NCBI GenBank assembly: GCA_025360605.1
Contig: JANYBV010000018.1
Span: forward strand, 62,001 to 126,000
Length of the DNA stretch: 64,000 nucleotides
Direction of reading: 5' to 3'
Source of the DNA: Alphaproteobacteria bacterium
GTDB lineage: Bacteria; Pseudomonadota; Alphaproteobacteria; Rickettsiales; SXRF01
Shown: positions 1 to 9,744 of the stretch, in pieces
Layout of the letters: every line of letters starts with the position of its first letter
Position numbering within the stretch: the first letter of the stretch is position 1
Position numbers and translations under genes: made by a program
The notes under the pieces: model-generated
What the model was told of the DNA's origin: nothing
The model's input: the letters and a program-made list of their open reading frames with translations, nothing else
Database searches by the model: none

Positions 1-1363
1 ATTCTTGTGTGCATCAGGCTTATTTGCGCTGGTCATGCTTTTTGTTAACGACTCTGCTTTCGCACAGGAAGCAGCTACAGCAGCAGCGGCAGCTGCACCG
101 GCAGTGCCTCCGGCACCGGTCATTGATTCCGGCAGCACCGCATGGATGCTGGTTTCTACACTCCTCGTACTCATGATGACCATCCCGGGCCTTGCACTTT
201 TCTATGGCGGTATGGTGCATAAAGAAAGCGTACTTGCTACACTTATGCAAAGCTTCGTCGCCACCACACTCGTTACAGTTTTGTGGATGGTGTACGGTTA
301 TTCAATGATTTTCACCGAGCATAGCGGCTTCGTTGGCGGCATGAGTAAGTTCATGCTGGCAGGGGTCGGCGTGGCTTCCACATATGGTTCCGCGCCTGCG
401 GTCATTCCGGAAACCGTCTACATCATGTTCCAGTTGACGTTCGGTATCATCACCTGCGCACTGATTTTCGGTTCTGTTGCGACCCGCATTAAGTTTTCTT
501 CCGCTATTGCGTTTATAGCGCTGTGGTTCACCGTGGTATACATCCCCGTTGCTCACTGGGTTTGGGGTCCAAAAGGTATGCTCGGCGGCACTGGGATCGA
601 TGGTTACAAAGGCCTGCTGGGCTTTGGCGCTACGCTCGATTATGCCGGTGGTACTGTGGTGCATATCAATGCTGGTATCGCAGGCCTTATGGCGGCTATC
701 GTTCTTGGTCACCGTAAAGGTTTCGGCAAGGATGAAATGGCTCCTCCCTACAACATCGTGTTCAGCGTTATCGGCGCTTCCCTCCTTTGGGTCGGCTGGT
801 TTGGTTTCAACGCGGGTTCAGCCGTTGCTGCCAACGGCAACGCAGGTATGGCCATGTTGGTTACGCATGTAGCAACCGCTACTGCCTCACTGGCGTGGAT
901 GTCTGCTGAATGGTTCACGCGTGGCAAGCCAAGCGTTATCGGCATCATTTCCGGCGCAGTTGCCGGTCTGGTGGCGATTACTCCTGCTTCCGGTTTTGTG
1001 GATTTTCAGGGTGCTTTAGCCATTGGCTTTGTAGCTGGTGCGGTTTGCTTCTGGGCTTGTAGCCTCAAATTCAAATTCGGATTTGATGACTCGCTCGACG
1101 TGTTCGGTGTTCATTGCGTAGGTGGTATTATCGGTGCGTTGCTCACGGGCATCTTTGCTGTAAAAGAAATTGGCGGTACTGAAGGCAGCTTCACCCAGTT
1201 CCTTGCGCAGTGTGAAGGTGTAACGGTTACCGTTGTGTATTGCGGCGTTATGTCGTTCATCATTCTCAAATTGATTGATGTGGTTATGGGGCTTCGCGTG
1301 GATCAGGCGACTGAACATGCTGGGCTTGACCTCATCATTCATGGTGAAGGCTTACACGCATAA
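1..1363 (+). CDS. amtB: Ammonium transporter AmtB, 5' end outside the window
   Basis: Membrane channel of the Amt/Rh family that passes ammonium/ammonia across the inner membrane. The readable part starts inside a hydrophobic, signal-peptide-like segment, followed by an Ala/Pro-rich linker and then about eleven membrane segments. Family hallmarks are visible: 'PGLALFYGGMV' near the first helix of the mature protein, 'DYAGGTVVHINAG' in the middle, and 'GVHCVGGIIGALLTG' with one of the twin pore histidines. The frame is open to the left edge; a TTG at 5 could be read as a start, but a normal signal peptide needs a few more residues, so I treat the gene as 5'-truncated by the window. glnK/glnB, the usual upstream partner, would lie outside. 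A terminator follows. Confidence 0.95.
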   Translation, partial: FLCASGLFALVMLFVNDSAFAQEAATAAAAAAPAVPPAPVIDSGSTAWMLVSTLLVLMMTIPGLALFYGGMVHKESVLATLMQSFVATTLVTVLWMVYGYSMIFTEHSGFVGGMSKFMLAGVGVASTYGSAPAVIPETVYIMFQLTFGIITCALIFGSVATRIKFSSAIAFIALWFTVVYIPVAHWVWGPKGMLGGTGIDGYKGLLGFGATLDYAGGTVVHINAGIAGLMAAIVLGHRKGFGKDEMAPPYNIVFSVIGASLLWVGWFGFNAGSAVAANGNAGMAMLVTHVATATASLAWMSAEWFTRGKPSVIGIISGAVAGLVAITPASGFVDFQGALAIGFVAGAVCFWACSLKFKFGFDDSLDVFGVHCVGGIIGALLTGIFAVKEIGGTEGSFTQFLAQCEGVTVTVVYCGVMSFIILKLIDVVMGLRVDQATEHAGLDLIIHGEGLHA

Positions 1364-1380
1364 TTGTTTTGGCTTTAAGG

Positions 1381-1413
1381 AAGGCGGCTTGAGTAATCAG
1401 GCCGCCTTTTTTT
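1381..1413 (+). terminator. Rho-independent terminator after amtB
   Basis: Stem AAGGCGGC (1381-1388) pairs with GCCGCCTT (1401-1408) around a 12-base loop, and a run of seven T ends at 1413. It lies 18 bases after the amtB stop codon, so it separates amtB from the next gene. Confidence 0.9.
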
Positions 1414-1442
1414 AGAAAAATTCTACATTTTAAGAAGATAAT

Positions 1443-2516
1443 ATGTCTAACAGCCAGATTACCAACATCATCACATCCATTCAGGATGAAATTCATAAAT
1501 TTTCCTCCACCATTGAAAAAATCGCCAGCCAGACGAATATGCTGGCGCTGAACGCGACCATCGAGGCTGCGCGCGCCGGAGAAATGGGACGGGGATTTGC
1601 TGTGGTTGCTGCTGAGGTGAAATCACTCGCCAACCAGACATCTTCCAACGCAAAGGAATTCCGCACCACTGTGTTCAGTGGAATCAAGGCCCAAACGGAA
1701 AAACTGGCCGATGAATTTCAGGAGCGTGACTGCCAGCGTCTTTCGGAAATGTCACAAACACTGGTTCAGCTCATTGTACGCAATCTCTATGAGCGCACCG
1801 CTGACGTTCGCTGGTGGGCCACGGATGATGCATTTTATAAATGCCTTGAAAATATGACGGCTGAGAGCATGGCATATGCCACTAAAAGGCTTGGTATCAT
1901 CAATAAATTCTATTCGGTGTACATGAACCTTGTCCTCACTGACCGCAATGGCAAGGTGGTGGCTGTTTCGCAGCCATCAGCCTATAGAATGGGGCAGGGG
2001 GCGGATGTGTCACGCCTTGACTGGTTTTCCCGCGCAATGCAGACGACAGCGGGCGACCAGTATGTTGTCGATGATATCTACGATGATCCCTTGCATAATG
2101 ACAAGCCTGCGGCGGTGTATGCGGCAGCGGTGCGTCGTGGTGGCGAGATGCACGGCGAAGTGCTGGGCGTGCTGGGCGTATTTTTTGACTGGCAGGAGCA
2201 ATCACGCTGTATCGTGAAGGATGAACCTAATTTGAGCGAAGCGGAGTGGAAACGTTCCCGCGTGATGTTACTCGACAATGCCGGACGCATTATAGCCTCA
2301 TCGGATGGCCAGAATCTCTACAAGCATTACGTTCTCGACCAATCACAGGGCACGAAAGGCACGTTCACTGATTCGCAGGGTAATATCGTGGCGTATGCGC
2401 GCACCCTCGGCTATCAGGAGTTTGACGGCCTCGGCTGGCATGGCGTGATCGTTCAGAAGCCCGAAGGTGCAGCTATCAGCGCTTCAGCAGGCGTAAGCGT
2501 AGCGCGTTCAGCTTGA
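1443..2516 (+). CDS. Soluble methyl-accepting-chemotaxis-like protein with C-terminal Cache-like domain
   Basis: The protein (357 aa) opens almost directly with the conserved chemoreceptor hairpin tip: '[20 protein letters not shown]' at about residues 27-46, then '[17 protein letters not shown]'. After a helical linker comes a sensor-like part (about 155-345) with '[20 protein letters not shown]', '[20 protein letters not shown]' and a second sub-domain '[19 protein letters not shown]', which reads like a Cache fold. I see no membrane segment and no HAMP domain, so it should be cytoplasmic. Sensor after signalling domain is the reverse of the usual order. The amtB terminator lies just upstream, so the short N-terminus looks genuine and not a lost 5' end. 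It overlaps argG tail to tail by 41 bases. Ligand unknown. Confidence 0.8.
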   Translation: MSNSQITNIITSIQDEIHKFSSTIEKIASQTNMLALNATIEAARAGEMGRGFAVVAAEVKSLANQTSSNAKEFRTTVFSGIKAQTEKLADEFQERDCQRLSEMSQTLVQLIVRNLYERTADVRWWATDDAFYKCLENMTAESMAYATKRLGIINKFYSVYMNLVLTDRNGKVVAVSQPSAYRMGQGADVSRLDWFSRAMQTTAGDQYVVDDIYDDPLHNDKPAAVYAAAVRRGGEMHGEVLGVLGVFFDWQEQSRCIVKDEPNLSEAEWKRSRVMLLDNAGRIIASSDGQNLYKHYVLDQSQGTKGTFTDSQGNIVAYARTLGYQEFDGLGWHGVIVQKPEGAAISASAGVSVARSA

Positions 2517-3678
2517 TGAATCCGGCAGCATCTTTCTGATCGTATGCGCCGTGGTCATCTTCAAACGTCACGTGCTTTTCGCTGTACAGGCTCATCGGTG
2601 ATTTGCGGCCAACAACAGACACACTTCCTTTAAACAGTTTCAGCTTCACTGTGCCGGTGACATTGGTTTGTGACTTATCGATCAGCGCCTGCAACATTTC
2701 GCGCTCGGGGCTCCACCAGTAGCCGTTATAGATCAGCTCGGCGTAGCGGGGCATCATTTCATCTTTCAGATGCCCCGCTCCACGGTCCAGCGTGAGCGAT
2801 TCGATGCCGCGGTGCGCCGCAAGCAGGATGGTTCCACCGGGGGTTTCGTAAATCCCGCGTGACTTCATGCCTACATAGCGGTTTTCAACGAGGTCAAGGC
2901 GGCCGATGCCGTTCTTGCCGCCGAGTTCATTCAGTTTGGTGAGCAGCGTGGCAGGTGACATGCGTGTGCCGTCAATGGCCACTGCATCGCCTTTTTCAAA
3001 ATCGACTTCGATAAAGGTTGGTTCGTTAGGTGCTTTTTCCGGTGAAACCGAGCGCACGAACATGTCCTCATGCGGCGCTTCCCATGGATTTTCCAGTACC
3101 TTGCCTTCATACGAGATGTGCAGCAGGTTGGCATCGGTGGAATAGGGGGCTTCGCCACGCTTGTCCTTGGCGATTGGGATCTGGTGTTTTTCGGCGTATT
3201 CGATCAGTTTGGTGCGGCTGGTTAAATCCCATTCGCGCCACGGCGCAATCACCTTGATATCCGGTTTGAGTGCATAATAACCAAGTTCAAAGCGCACCTG
3301 ATCGTTGCCTTTGCCGGTGGCACCGTGGGACACGGCATCCGCACCGGTCTGAATGGCAATTTCAATCTGGCGTTTGGCAATCAGCGGGCGGGCGATAGAC
3401 GTGCCCAGTAGATAGGTGCCTTCATAAAGCGTGTTGGCGCGGAACATCGGGAACACATAGTCACGGACGAATTCTTCGCGTAAATCTTCGACGAAAATTT
3501 CTTTCGCACCCATCAATTCCGCTTTCTTGCGGGCGGGCTCGATTTCTTCGCCCTGACCGAGATCGGCAGTGAAGGTGACGACTTCACATTCGTAGGTGTC
3601 CTGCAACCAGCGCAGGATAATGGAGGTATCCAGACCGCCGGAATAGGCGAGTACTACTTTTTTTATTTTTTTGCTCAT
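2476..3678 (-). CDS. argG: Argininosuccinate synthase
   Basis: Joins citrulline and aspartate with ATP to give argininosuccinate, the penultimate step of arginine synthesis. The ATP-pyrophosphatase loop 'AYSGGLDTS' is at residues 11-19, and '[17 protein letters not shown]' and '[14 protein letters not shown]' are typical of the family. Length 400 aa is normal. I start at 3678 (MSKKIKK) because AGGAGA lies just upstream; an in-frame start 33 bases earlier has no such support. The last 41 bases overlap the 3' end of the chemoreceptor-like gene on the other strand. No other arg gene is in the window. Confidence 0.96.
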   Translation of the reverse strand: MSKKIKKVVLAYSGGLDTSIILRWLQDTYECEVVTFTADLGQGEEIEPARKKAELMGAKEIFVEDLREEFVRDYVFPMFRANTLYEGTYLLGTSIARPLIAKRQIEIAIQTGADAVSHGATGKGNDQVRFELGYYALKPDIKVIAPWREWDLTSRTKLIEYAEKHQIPIAKDKRGEAPYSTDANLLHISYEGKVLENPWEAPHEDMFVRSVSPEKAPNEPTFIEVDFEKGDAVAIDGTRMSPATLLTKLNELGGKNGIGRLDLVENRYVGMKSRGIYETPGGTILLAAHRGIESLTLDRGAGHLKDEMMPRYAELIYNGYWWSPEREMLQALIDKSQTNVTGTVKLKLFKGSVSVVGRKSPMSLYSEKHVTFEDDHGAYDQKDAAGFIKLNALRLRLLKR

Positions 3679-3783
3679 GAAAGTCTCCTGACGAATGCTA
3701 AAGCTGTCCAATTAGTGGGCACAGCCATATAACAAGTCTTGCAGCAATTCAAGGACTCGATTATAAAGGAGAAAAGTAGTTTT

Positions 3784-5250
3784 ATGTCCGACAGCACCGA
3801 AGTCATCACGCAAGATAAGGCCGAATCGAGCAAGTCTGCGCAGCGCTCCAGCCTGTCGCATTTGCGCCGCCGCACGGTGGTCGGGCTGCTTAGGACATGG
3901 CGGGAAGTCAAGGGAACCGCCCGTCACGCCATTGGTGCCGAGGTCCGCCCCGGTCTCCCCAAAGAAGATATCGAGCATCTCCATAAGCAGATGCAGCTGT
4001 GCTTTGACTCCCCTGGCGGCGAGATCACCGAACGTGCCCATACGGTGGAGTTGGGCCGTACCTATCTCGGGTTAAACGAGGCGGGGCGCGCACGCTTCCT
4101 TAAAGTGCTGGCAGCGGATTTTGACTTGGATAAGAGTAAGTTAAGTAAACTAACTAAGTCCTATAGTGTGGCTACCGCACCCGCCGATTTGCTCAAGCTG
4201 GAGATGGAACTTCGTCAGGCGCTTATCACCCCGCGCAACACCATTTTGCGCCATTTCACCGCATTGCCGGACGGGTTTAAGTTCCTCGTTAATATGCGTG
4301 CCGATTTGCTGCCACTAATTGGCAAGGATACGGCGCTTAAGGGGCTGGAATCGGACTTGAAGACGATTCTCTCTTCGTGGTTTGACATCGGCCTTTTAGA
4401 CCTCATTGAAATTACGTGGAATTCTCCGGCGGCTCTTTTGGAAAAGCTGATTGAGTATGAAGCCGTTCACCGCGTTACTTCGTGGGACGATTTAAAAAAC
4501 CGCCTTGATGCCGACCGGCGCGTGTTCGCCTTCATCCATAACAAAATGCCGCTTGAGCCGCTGATTTTTGTCCACGTGGCGCTGGTGGAAGGGATGAGCG
4601 ACAATATCCAGCACCTGCTGGATGTAAAAAGCCCGCTCTCGGATACTGAAAAAGCAGATACTGCTATCTTTTATTCCATCTCCAACGCCCAGAAGGGATT
4701 GGCGGGTATAAGCTTTGGTAACTTTCTGATTAAGCGTGTCGTTAGCGAACTAACTAATGATATGAAAAACATCAAAACCTTTGCTACTCTCTCGCCGGTT
4801 CCTGGTTTTAGGGGCTGGCTGGACCCGCTCTTGCAAAAGGGTGATGAGTCGGTGTTGCTGCCGGAAGAAAAAAATCTGCTGCAAAAGATCAAGCCGCAAG
4901 GACATCCGGCCAAGAACCTGTTTGATATGTTAGAAGGCAACTGGCCTCATGATAAACTGTTGGTAGATAAGTTAAAAAATATACTGATGCGCTTGGCTGC
5001 CACCTATCTGGTGGAGCAGAAGAAATCGGGTAAACCCTTGGATCCTGTGGCCAATTTTCACCTTTCCAACGGGGCGCGGCTGGAGCGCATGAACTGGCTG
5101 GCGGACACTTCGGCCAAAGGACTGAAGCAATCCGCGGGGATCATGGTGAATTACCATTATAAATTGTCCGATATTGATGATAATCATGAAGAATTTGTGA
5201 CAGGCGGAAAAGTAGTTGCAGGCCGCCAAGTTCGGGGCTACCTTAAGTAG
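3784..5250 (+). CDS. Malonyl-CoA decarboxylase
   Basis: Converts malonyl-CoA to acetyl-CoA and CO2 in the cytoplasm. After a polar N-terminus and a helical domain, the C-terminal catalytic part shows family motifs: 'EAVHRVTSWDDLKNRLDADR' at about residue 225, 'MPLEPLIFVHVALVEGM', and 'FYSISNAQKGLAGISFGNFL' followed by 'PVPGFRGWL'. The 488-aa length fits the bacterial MatA/MCD family. I start at 3784 (MSDS), 12 bases after an AAAGGAG; an ATG at 3739 is possible but lacks a site. No malonyl-CoA synthetase or malonate transporter is adjacent, so the supply of malonyl-CoA is not evident here; the gene may balance fatty acid synthesis or feed acetyl-CoA. Confidence 0.9.
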   Translation: MSDSTEVITQDKAESSKSAQRSSLSHLRRRTVVGLLRTWREVKGTARHAIGAEVRPGLPKEDIEHLHKQMQLCFDSPGGEITERAHTVELGRTYLGLNEAGRARFLKVLAADFDLDKSKLSKLTKSYSVATAPADLLKLEMELRQALITPRNTILRHFTALPDGFKFLVNMRADLLPLIGKDTALKGLESDLKTILSSWFDIGLLDLIEITWNSPAALLEKLIEYEAVHRVTSWDDLKNRLDADRRVFAFIHNKMPLEPLIFVHVALVEGMSDNIQHLLDVKSPLSDTEKADTAIFYSISNAQKGLAGISFGNFLIKRVVSELTNDMKNIKTFATLSPVPGFRGWLDPLLQKGDESVLLPEEKNLLQKIKPQGHPAKNLFDMLEGNWPHDKLLVDKLKNILMRLAATYLVEQKKSGKPLDPVANFHLSNGARLERMNWLADTSAKGLKQSAGIMVNYHYKLSDIDDNHEEFVTGGKVVAGRQVRGYLK

Positions 5251-5331
5251 GCAGAAAGAATAACAGGGGTGTTTACCGGTTCGTAAATACCTTCGACTGA
5301 ATACAATAAATAATAAAAAAAGGATGCCCAC

Positions 5332-5607
5332 ATGGCTGGAGAAAAATCACAGAATATTCAGGATGTATTTCTCAATACACTTCGCAAAAAAAAGATTCCC
5401 GTCACGATTTTCTTATCCAATGGCGTAAAGCTGCAGGGGAATATCACCGGTTTTGATAATTTCTCGGTGCTGCTGCGCCGTGGCCCGCAAGTGCAACTGG
5501 TATACAAGCACACAATTGCAACGGTGGTTCCTTCCGCTCCGGTGGTGTTGTACGAAGAAGAAGGTCTGGATCAGGCGCAAGCCATGGCCATGGCGACCCA
5601 CGAGTAA
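5332..5607 (+). CDS. hfq: RNA chaperone Hfq
   Basis: Small Sm-like RNA chaperone (91 aa) that forms a hexamer and helps small RNAs pair with mRNAs. Both Sm motifs are visible: '[19 protein letters not shown]' with '[18 protein letters not shown]' (Sm1) and '[12 protein letters not shown]' (Sm2; usually YKHAIST). The ribosome binding site AAAGGA is about 10 bases upstream. hflX follows 74 bases later, which is the standard hfq-hflX arrangement in proteobacteria and supports both calls. The acidic C-terminal tail is short, as in other alphaproteobacteria. Confidence 0.97.
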   Translation: MAGEKSQNIQDVFLNTLRKKKIPVTIFLSNGVKLQGNITGFDNFSVLLRRGPQVQLVYKHTIATVVPSAPVVLYEEEGLDQAQAMAMATHE

Positions 5608-5681
5608 TATTCTCCCTTGGGACTCTCTTACGCAGTTGGGTGATAGACGTTTTCCAATCTTGTTGACTGTTTAGCCCTGAC

Positions 5682-6959
5682 ATGACCACCCACTCGCGCG
5701 CTTTCATTCTGCATCCCGCCCTCAAACAACCGCAGACGGCGCTGGCACGTCTGCCGGAGGCCTGCCTTGAAGAAGCCATAGGGCTGGCGCACGCCATTGA
5801 CCTTGTGATTGCCGATGCGGTGATCGTGCCGCTGGCAAAAATCACTTCGGCGACGCTTCTCGGTTCCGGAAAAATTGAAGAACTTAAAGGCTCTATTGCG
5901 GAGGTGGAAGCCGACCTCGTCATTATCAACCATTCCCTAAGTCCGATACAGCAGCGCAATCTTGAGAAGGCATGGGGGGTAAAAGTCATTGACCGCACCG
6001 CCTTAATTCTAGAAATTTTTGGCGCACGTGCCCGCACCTACGAAGGTAAGTTGCAGGTGGAGCTGGCGGCGCTGGATTACCAGAAAGGCCGCCTTGTGCG
6101 TTCATGGACACATCTGGAACGCCAGCGGGGTGGCTTCGGGTTTCTGGGCGGGCCGGGGGAATCGCAGATTGAAATCGACCGTCGCCTGATCCGCGATCGC
6201 ATGGCCAAGCTGAAAAAACAGCTGGAGCAGGTGACGCGCACGCGTGAACTGCACCGCAAGGTGCGCCGTGAAGTGCCCTATCCGATTGTAGCGCTGGTGG
6301 GCTATACCAACGCCGGAAAATCAACCCTGTTTAACAAGCTGACAGGTGCCGATGTGTTGTCGATGGACAAGCTGTTTGCCACCCTCGACCCGACCATGCG
6401 CCAGATGTCACTTCCGGGTGGCGGCAAGGTGATTTTATCGGATACGGTGGGATTCGTGTCCGACCTGCCGACCGAGCTGGTGGCGGCGTTCCGTGCGACA
6501 CTGGAAGAGGTGCTGGGTGCCGACATATTGCTCCATATCCGCGATTGCTCGCATGAGGATTCCGAAGCCCAAAAACGCGATGTCGAGGATGTGCTGAAGG
6601 CGCTTTTTAAAAGCGACCACCTGCCGGAGAACGTAACGGAAGTATACAACAAGGTCGACCGACTGGATGATGACCGCAGAGCTGCGCTCAAAGAGCGTGG
6701 AATGCTTGCTATTTCAGCGGTGACAGGCGAGGGGATTGACCAATTGCTGGCGACCGTCAATGCCGAGATGGCCAAAAGTTTTTACACTTCGCGTTCCTAT
6801 TCATTGCCGGTAGGGGACGGAAAATTGCTCGCATGGCTGCATGCGCACGGCAAAGTGATGGAACAAAGCGTAGAAGGCGAGTATATTCATGTGACAGTCC
6901 AGCTGTCTGAAGAGAACGTCCGCCGCTTTGAGTCCATACACCATGTTGCAAGTCACTAG
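5682..6959 (+). CDS. hflX: Ribosome-associated GTPase HflX
   Basis: GTPase of the Obg/HflX group that binds the large ribosomal subunit and can split stalled ribosomes under stress. The N-terminal HflX domain contains the glycine-rich linker 'GGFGFLGGPGESQIEIDRR'. The G domain follows: G1 'GYTNAGKSTLFN' at about residue 207, G3 'DTVGFVSDLP', and G4 'NKVD'. 425 aa is a normal length. It follows hfq, as usual. Its last 17 bases overlap the start of the ModA-like gene, suggesting one transcript for all three. Confidence 0.95.
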   Translation: MTTHSRAFILHPALKQPQTALARLPEACLEEAIGLAHAIDLVIADAVIVPLAKITSATLLGSGKIEELKGSIAEVEADLVIINHSLSPIQQRNLEKAWGVKVIDRTALILEIFGARARTYEGKLQVELAALDYQKGRLVRSWTHLERQRGGFGFLGGPGESQIEIDRRLIRDRMAKLKKQLEQVTRTRELHRKVRREVPYPIVALVGYTNAGKSTLFNKLTGADVLSMDKLFATLDPTMRQMSLPGGGKVILSDTVGFVSDLPTELVAAFRATLEEVLGADILLHIRDCSHEDSEAQKRDVEDVLKALFKSDHLPENVTEVYNKVDRLDDDRRAALKERGMLAISAVTGEGIDQLLATVNAEMAKSFYTSRSYSLPVGDGKLLAWLHAHGKVMEQSVEGEYIHVTVQLSEENVRRFESIHHVASH

Positions 6960-7722
6960 AGCCTTATTTTTTACCGTTTTGCTGGGTATATCCGGCTATG
7001 CGCTGCCCGCGCGTGCCATCACGTCGGTCACGGTCATGGCGGATAACACTATCAGCATGGCGATGGCGCAGATTGCGCGCAACTATTCCCGCGATAAACA
7101 GGTGGTAGTGAATGCCTCGTTTGCGTCGCCCGCAGCGCAGGAAATCCAGATTAAAGAAGGCGGCTCAGCCGATATCCTGATCACCCCCAAGCTCCCGTGG
7201 ATTGAACAGCTCAAAACACAAGGGCTGGTGGATGTGTATTCGCAATCAACCGTGGCGCGCAACCGCCTTGCACTCGTCGGGCCGGTTGACAGTGATTTGA
7301 AGGTGCATGTGGTAAAAGATTTCCAGACGGCAGGTCTAATTAACGCCATGGGCGGCGAGCAGGCATTTGTCGTTGGTAACCCGCAAAATCTGATGGAAGG
7401 TGTTTTTGGCAAGGAGGCGCTGCGCAATCTTGGCGTAGCGGACGACCTCGAACCCTACACACTGTACATCAAGCAATTCGACCAGATGTTTGACATGGTG
7501 GCGAAGCAGCATGCGTACGGTGTGTTCCTGAATTCGTCGATCATCAGCAAGGACGGTGTGCGTGTGATTGATATGCTGCCGGAAGATTCCCATCACCCGA
7601 TGGATTATTATGCGGTGGTGATTGCCGGAGACAATATGGCCGAAGCGCGCAAATTTATGGAATATCTCAAGAGCCCTGACATCAAACGCCTGCTGCGTGA
7701 AAATGGCTTTACGGTAGACTAG
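6943..7722 (+). CDS. ModA-like periplasmic substrate-binding protein
   Basis: 259 aa with a signal peptide (hydrophobic segment ending 'ALPARA' at about residue 24). The mature part resembles the ModA molybdate/sulfate-binding group: 'VTVMADNTISMAMAQIARNY', 'VVVNASFASPAAQEIQIKEG', 'SADILITPKLPWIEQL', and 'TVARNRLALVGP'. The ATG at 6943 lies inside the end of hflX and is preferred over a TTG at 6928. No ModB permease or ModC ATPase is present, and the gene is coupled to hflX. Molybdate is only one possibility; an orphan binding protein of another anion or organic ligand is equally open. Confidence 0.7.
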   Translation: MLQVTRALFFTVLLGISGYALPARAITSVTVMADNTISMAMAQIARNYSRDKQVVVNASFASPAAQEIQIKEGGSADILITPKLPWIEQLKTQGLVDVYSQSTVARNRLALVGPVDSDLKVHVVKDFQTAGLINAMGGEQAFVVGNPQNLMEGVFGKEALRNLGVADDLEPYTLYIKQFDQMFDMVAKQHAYGVFLNSSIISKDGVRVIDMLPEDSHHPMDYYAVVIAGDNMAEARKFMEYLKSPDIKRLLRENGFTVD

Positions 7723-7725
7723 GCT

Positions 7726-8745
7726 CTAGCCGTAGAGCGGCCAGCGCGCCCGTGGCTCAAAATCAAGCCCGTCCGTCATACCTAATTTAAAGCGCTCCAT
7801 GCCTGCCCACGCGATCATGGCGGCATTGTCGGTGCAAAGCTTGATGGGGGGTGCCACCAGCGTCATGCCAAATTCCGCTGCCAGTGTTTCCAGTTTGCCG
7901 CGCAGATACTGGTTCGCCGCCACACCACCCGCCACGACGAAATGCTTGCTGTTGGGATAATGGCCGGAAAATAACTGCAGCGCGTGGCGTGCGCGGTCGC
8001 ACAGGCTTTCAGCGGCGGCAAACTGAAACGAAGCGCAGATATCTGCACGTTGTTGTTCACCGAGCGCGCCGATCTCCTGAATTTTCTGGCGCACGGCGGT
8101 TTTTAGCCCTGAAAACGAAAAATCACAGCCCTCACGGCCTTTCATCGGCACTGGAAACGTATAGGCGCGCTCGTTGCCTTTGCGTGCGAGCACTTCCACT
8201 GCAGGCCCGCCCGGATAATCCAGCCCCATCATTTTGGCCGTTTTATCGAACGCCTCGCCGAGCGCATCATCCACCGTGCCGCCGAGTTTCTGGTATTGCC
8301 CGACATTCTTCACCATCAGAAACTGGCAATGCCCGCCCGACACCAGCAGTAATAAAAACGGAAATGGTACGTCGTTGGTCAGGCGCACCGTGAGGGCATG
8401 CCCTTCGAGATGGTTGACAGCGATGAACGGTTTTTTCTGTACCGCAGCAATGGCCTTGGCGGTCATCACGCCGACAATCACCCCGCCGATTAGCCCGGGG
8501 CCGCCGGTGACGGCAATCGCTGACATGTCGGATAAGCGCATGTTGGCTTCTGTGAGCGCCTGTTCAATCACGGCTTCAATATGGTCGAGATGCGCGCGTG
8601 CGGCAATTTCCGGCACCACGCCGCCATAAGGCACATGCTCGGCGGTTTGCGACAGCACCACATTCGCATGGATTTTCCTATCGTCGCTGACAATGGCGGC
8701 GGCGGTTTCGTCGCAACTGGTTTCTATTCCGAGGATGAGTGTCAT
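7726..8745 (-). CDS. tsaD: tRNA N6-threonylcarbamoyladenosine transferase TsaD
   Basis: Transfers the threonylcarbamoyl group to A37 of ANN-decoding tRNAs, working with TsaB, TsaE and TsaC. The N-terminus '[17 protein letters not shown]' and the metal-binding '[12 protein letters not shown]' (HxxxH, about residue 110) are diagnostic, as are '[12 protein letters not shown]' and '[15 protein letters not shown]'. 339 aa is normal. It ends 3 bases from the end of the ModA-like gene and is divergent from hemC, a common alphaproteobacterial neighbour pair. Confidence 0.97.
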   Translation of the reverse strand: MTLILGIETSCDETAAAIVSDDRKIHANVVLSQTAEHVPYGGVVPEIAARAHLDHIEAVIEQALTEANMRLSDMSAIAVTGGPGLIGGVIVGVMTAKAIAAVQKKPFIAVNHLEGHALTVRLTNDVPFPFLLLLVSGGHCQFLMVKNVGQYQKLGGTVDDALGEAFDKTAKMMGLDYPGGPAVEVLARKGNERAYTFPVPMKGREGCDFSFSGLKTAVRQKIQEIGALGEQQRADICASFQFAAAESLCDRARHALQLFSGHYPNSKHFVVAGGVAANQYLRGKLETLAAEFGMTLVAPPIKLCTDNAAMIAWAGMERFKLGMTDGLDFEPRARWPLYG

Positions 8746-8836
8746 AGTGCTTATTCTTAGGTTCGGGATTGTAAACTAAAGCAAGGCTGTTAGTATGTCT
8801 AGCTCACGTAACCCATGACTTATAAAGAATATCGCT

Positions 8837-9742
8837 ATGAAAACTATCAAAATTGGTACCCGCAAAAGCCCCTTGGCTATGGCTCAGGCCGAAGAAGTGC
8901 GCGCATTACTGCTGGAATTGGCTCCTGACCTTGAGGTGGAACTGGTATCGATGAGTACCAGCGGCGATAATTTTACCGACCGTCCGTTGTCTGAAATCGG
9001 CGGCAAGGGCTTGTTTACCAAGGAAATCGAAGAAGCTTTGCTGGACAAGCGCATCGATATTGCCGTGCATTCCGTGAAAGATATGCAAACGCTGCTGCCA
9101 GACGGGCTGACCATCGGCTGCGTGCTGGAGCGTGAAGACCCGCGTGACCGCCTGATCGGAAATAATCTCCATTCGCTGGATGACCTGCCCAAGGGCGCAC
9201 GTTTTGGCACGTCGTCGCTTCGCCGCGCTGCCCAGCTGCTCATGCTGCGTCCTGACCTTACCATTGTACCGCTGCGTGGCAATGTGCAGACCCGCCTTGC
9301 CAAGCTTGCCAGCGGCGAGATGGATGCCACCATGCTGGCGGTTGCCGGACTGAACCGCCTGCAAATGTGGGATGTTGCAGGGGTGACACTGGATACCAAC
9401 GTTTTCCTGCCTGCGATAGGACAAGGTGCGATTGGCATTGAGTGCCGCGAGGAGGATACCGCTATATTAGAATTGCTCTCGCCTCTGGCCGATATTGAAT
9501 CCGAAACCGCGATTATCTGCGAACGTTCCTTTTTGCAAGCACTCAACGGTTCGTGCCACACACCGATTGCCGGATACGCCACGGTTGAGGGAAAAGAACT
9601 GTCCCTGCGCGGCCTGATTATGCGTCCAGATGGTTCGGCGTATCACCGTATTGAGGTCAAAGGCAGCTGTGACGATGCTGAATCATTGGGCGTTTCCGCT
9701 GGGGAGCAGCTTTTGGCGAAGGCGGGTCAAGGATTTATCTAG
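8837..9742 (+). CDS. hemC: Hydroxymethylbilane synthase (porphobilinogen deaminase)
   Basis: Polymerises four porphobilinogens to hydroxymethylbilane in haem synthesis. Visible features: 'IGTRKSPLAMAQAEEV' at the N-terminus, 'DIAVHSVKDMQT', 'FGTSSLRRAAQLL', and the cofactor-attachment cysteine in 'LNGSCHTPIAGYA' at about residue 240. 301 aa is close to the family norm. It is divergent from tsaD. hemB is also in this window but 52 kb away, so haem genes are scattered. No hemD follows; the next gene is on the other strand and ends 2 bases away. Confidence 0.97.
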   Translation: MKTIKIGTRKSPLAMAQAEEVRALLLELAPDLEVELVSMSTSGDNFTDRPLSEIGGKGLFTKEIEEALLDKRIDIAVHSVKDMQTLLPDGLTIGCVLEREDPRDRLIGNNLHSLDDLPKGARFGTSSLRRAAQLLMLRPDLTIVPLRGNVQTRLAKLASGEMDATMLAVAGLNRLQMWDVAGVTLDTNVFLPAIGQGAIGIECREEDTAILELLSPLADIESETAIICERSFLQALNGSCHTPIAGYATVEGKELSLRGLIMRPDGSAYHRIEVKGSCDDAESLGVSAGEQLLAKAGQGFI

Positions 9743-9744
9743 TT

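Noticed and set aside
8884-9582. 232-codon antisense frame opposite hemC
   Set aside because: Ser/Arg-rich composition typical of an antisense shadow; hemC is certain.
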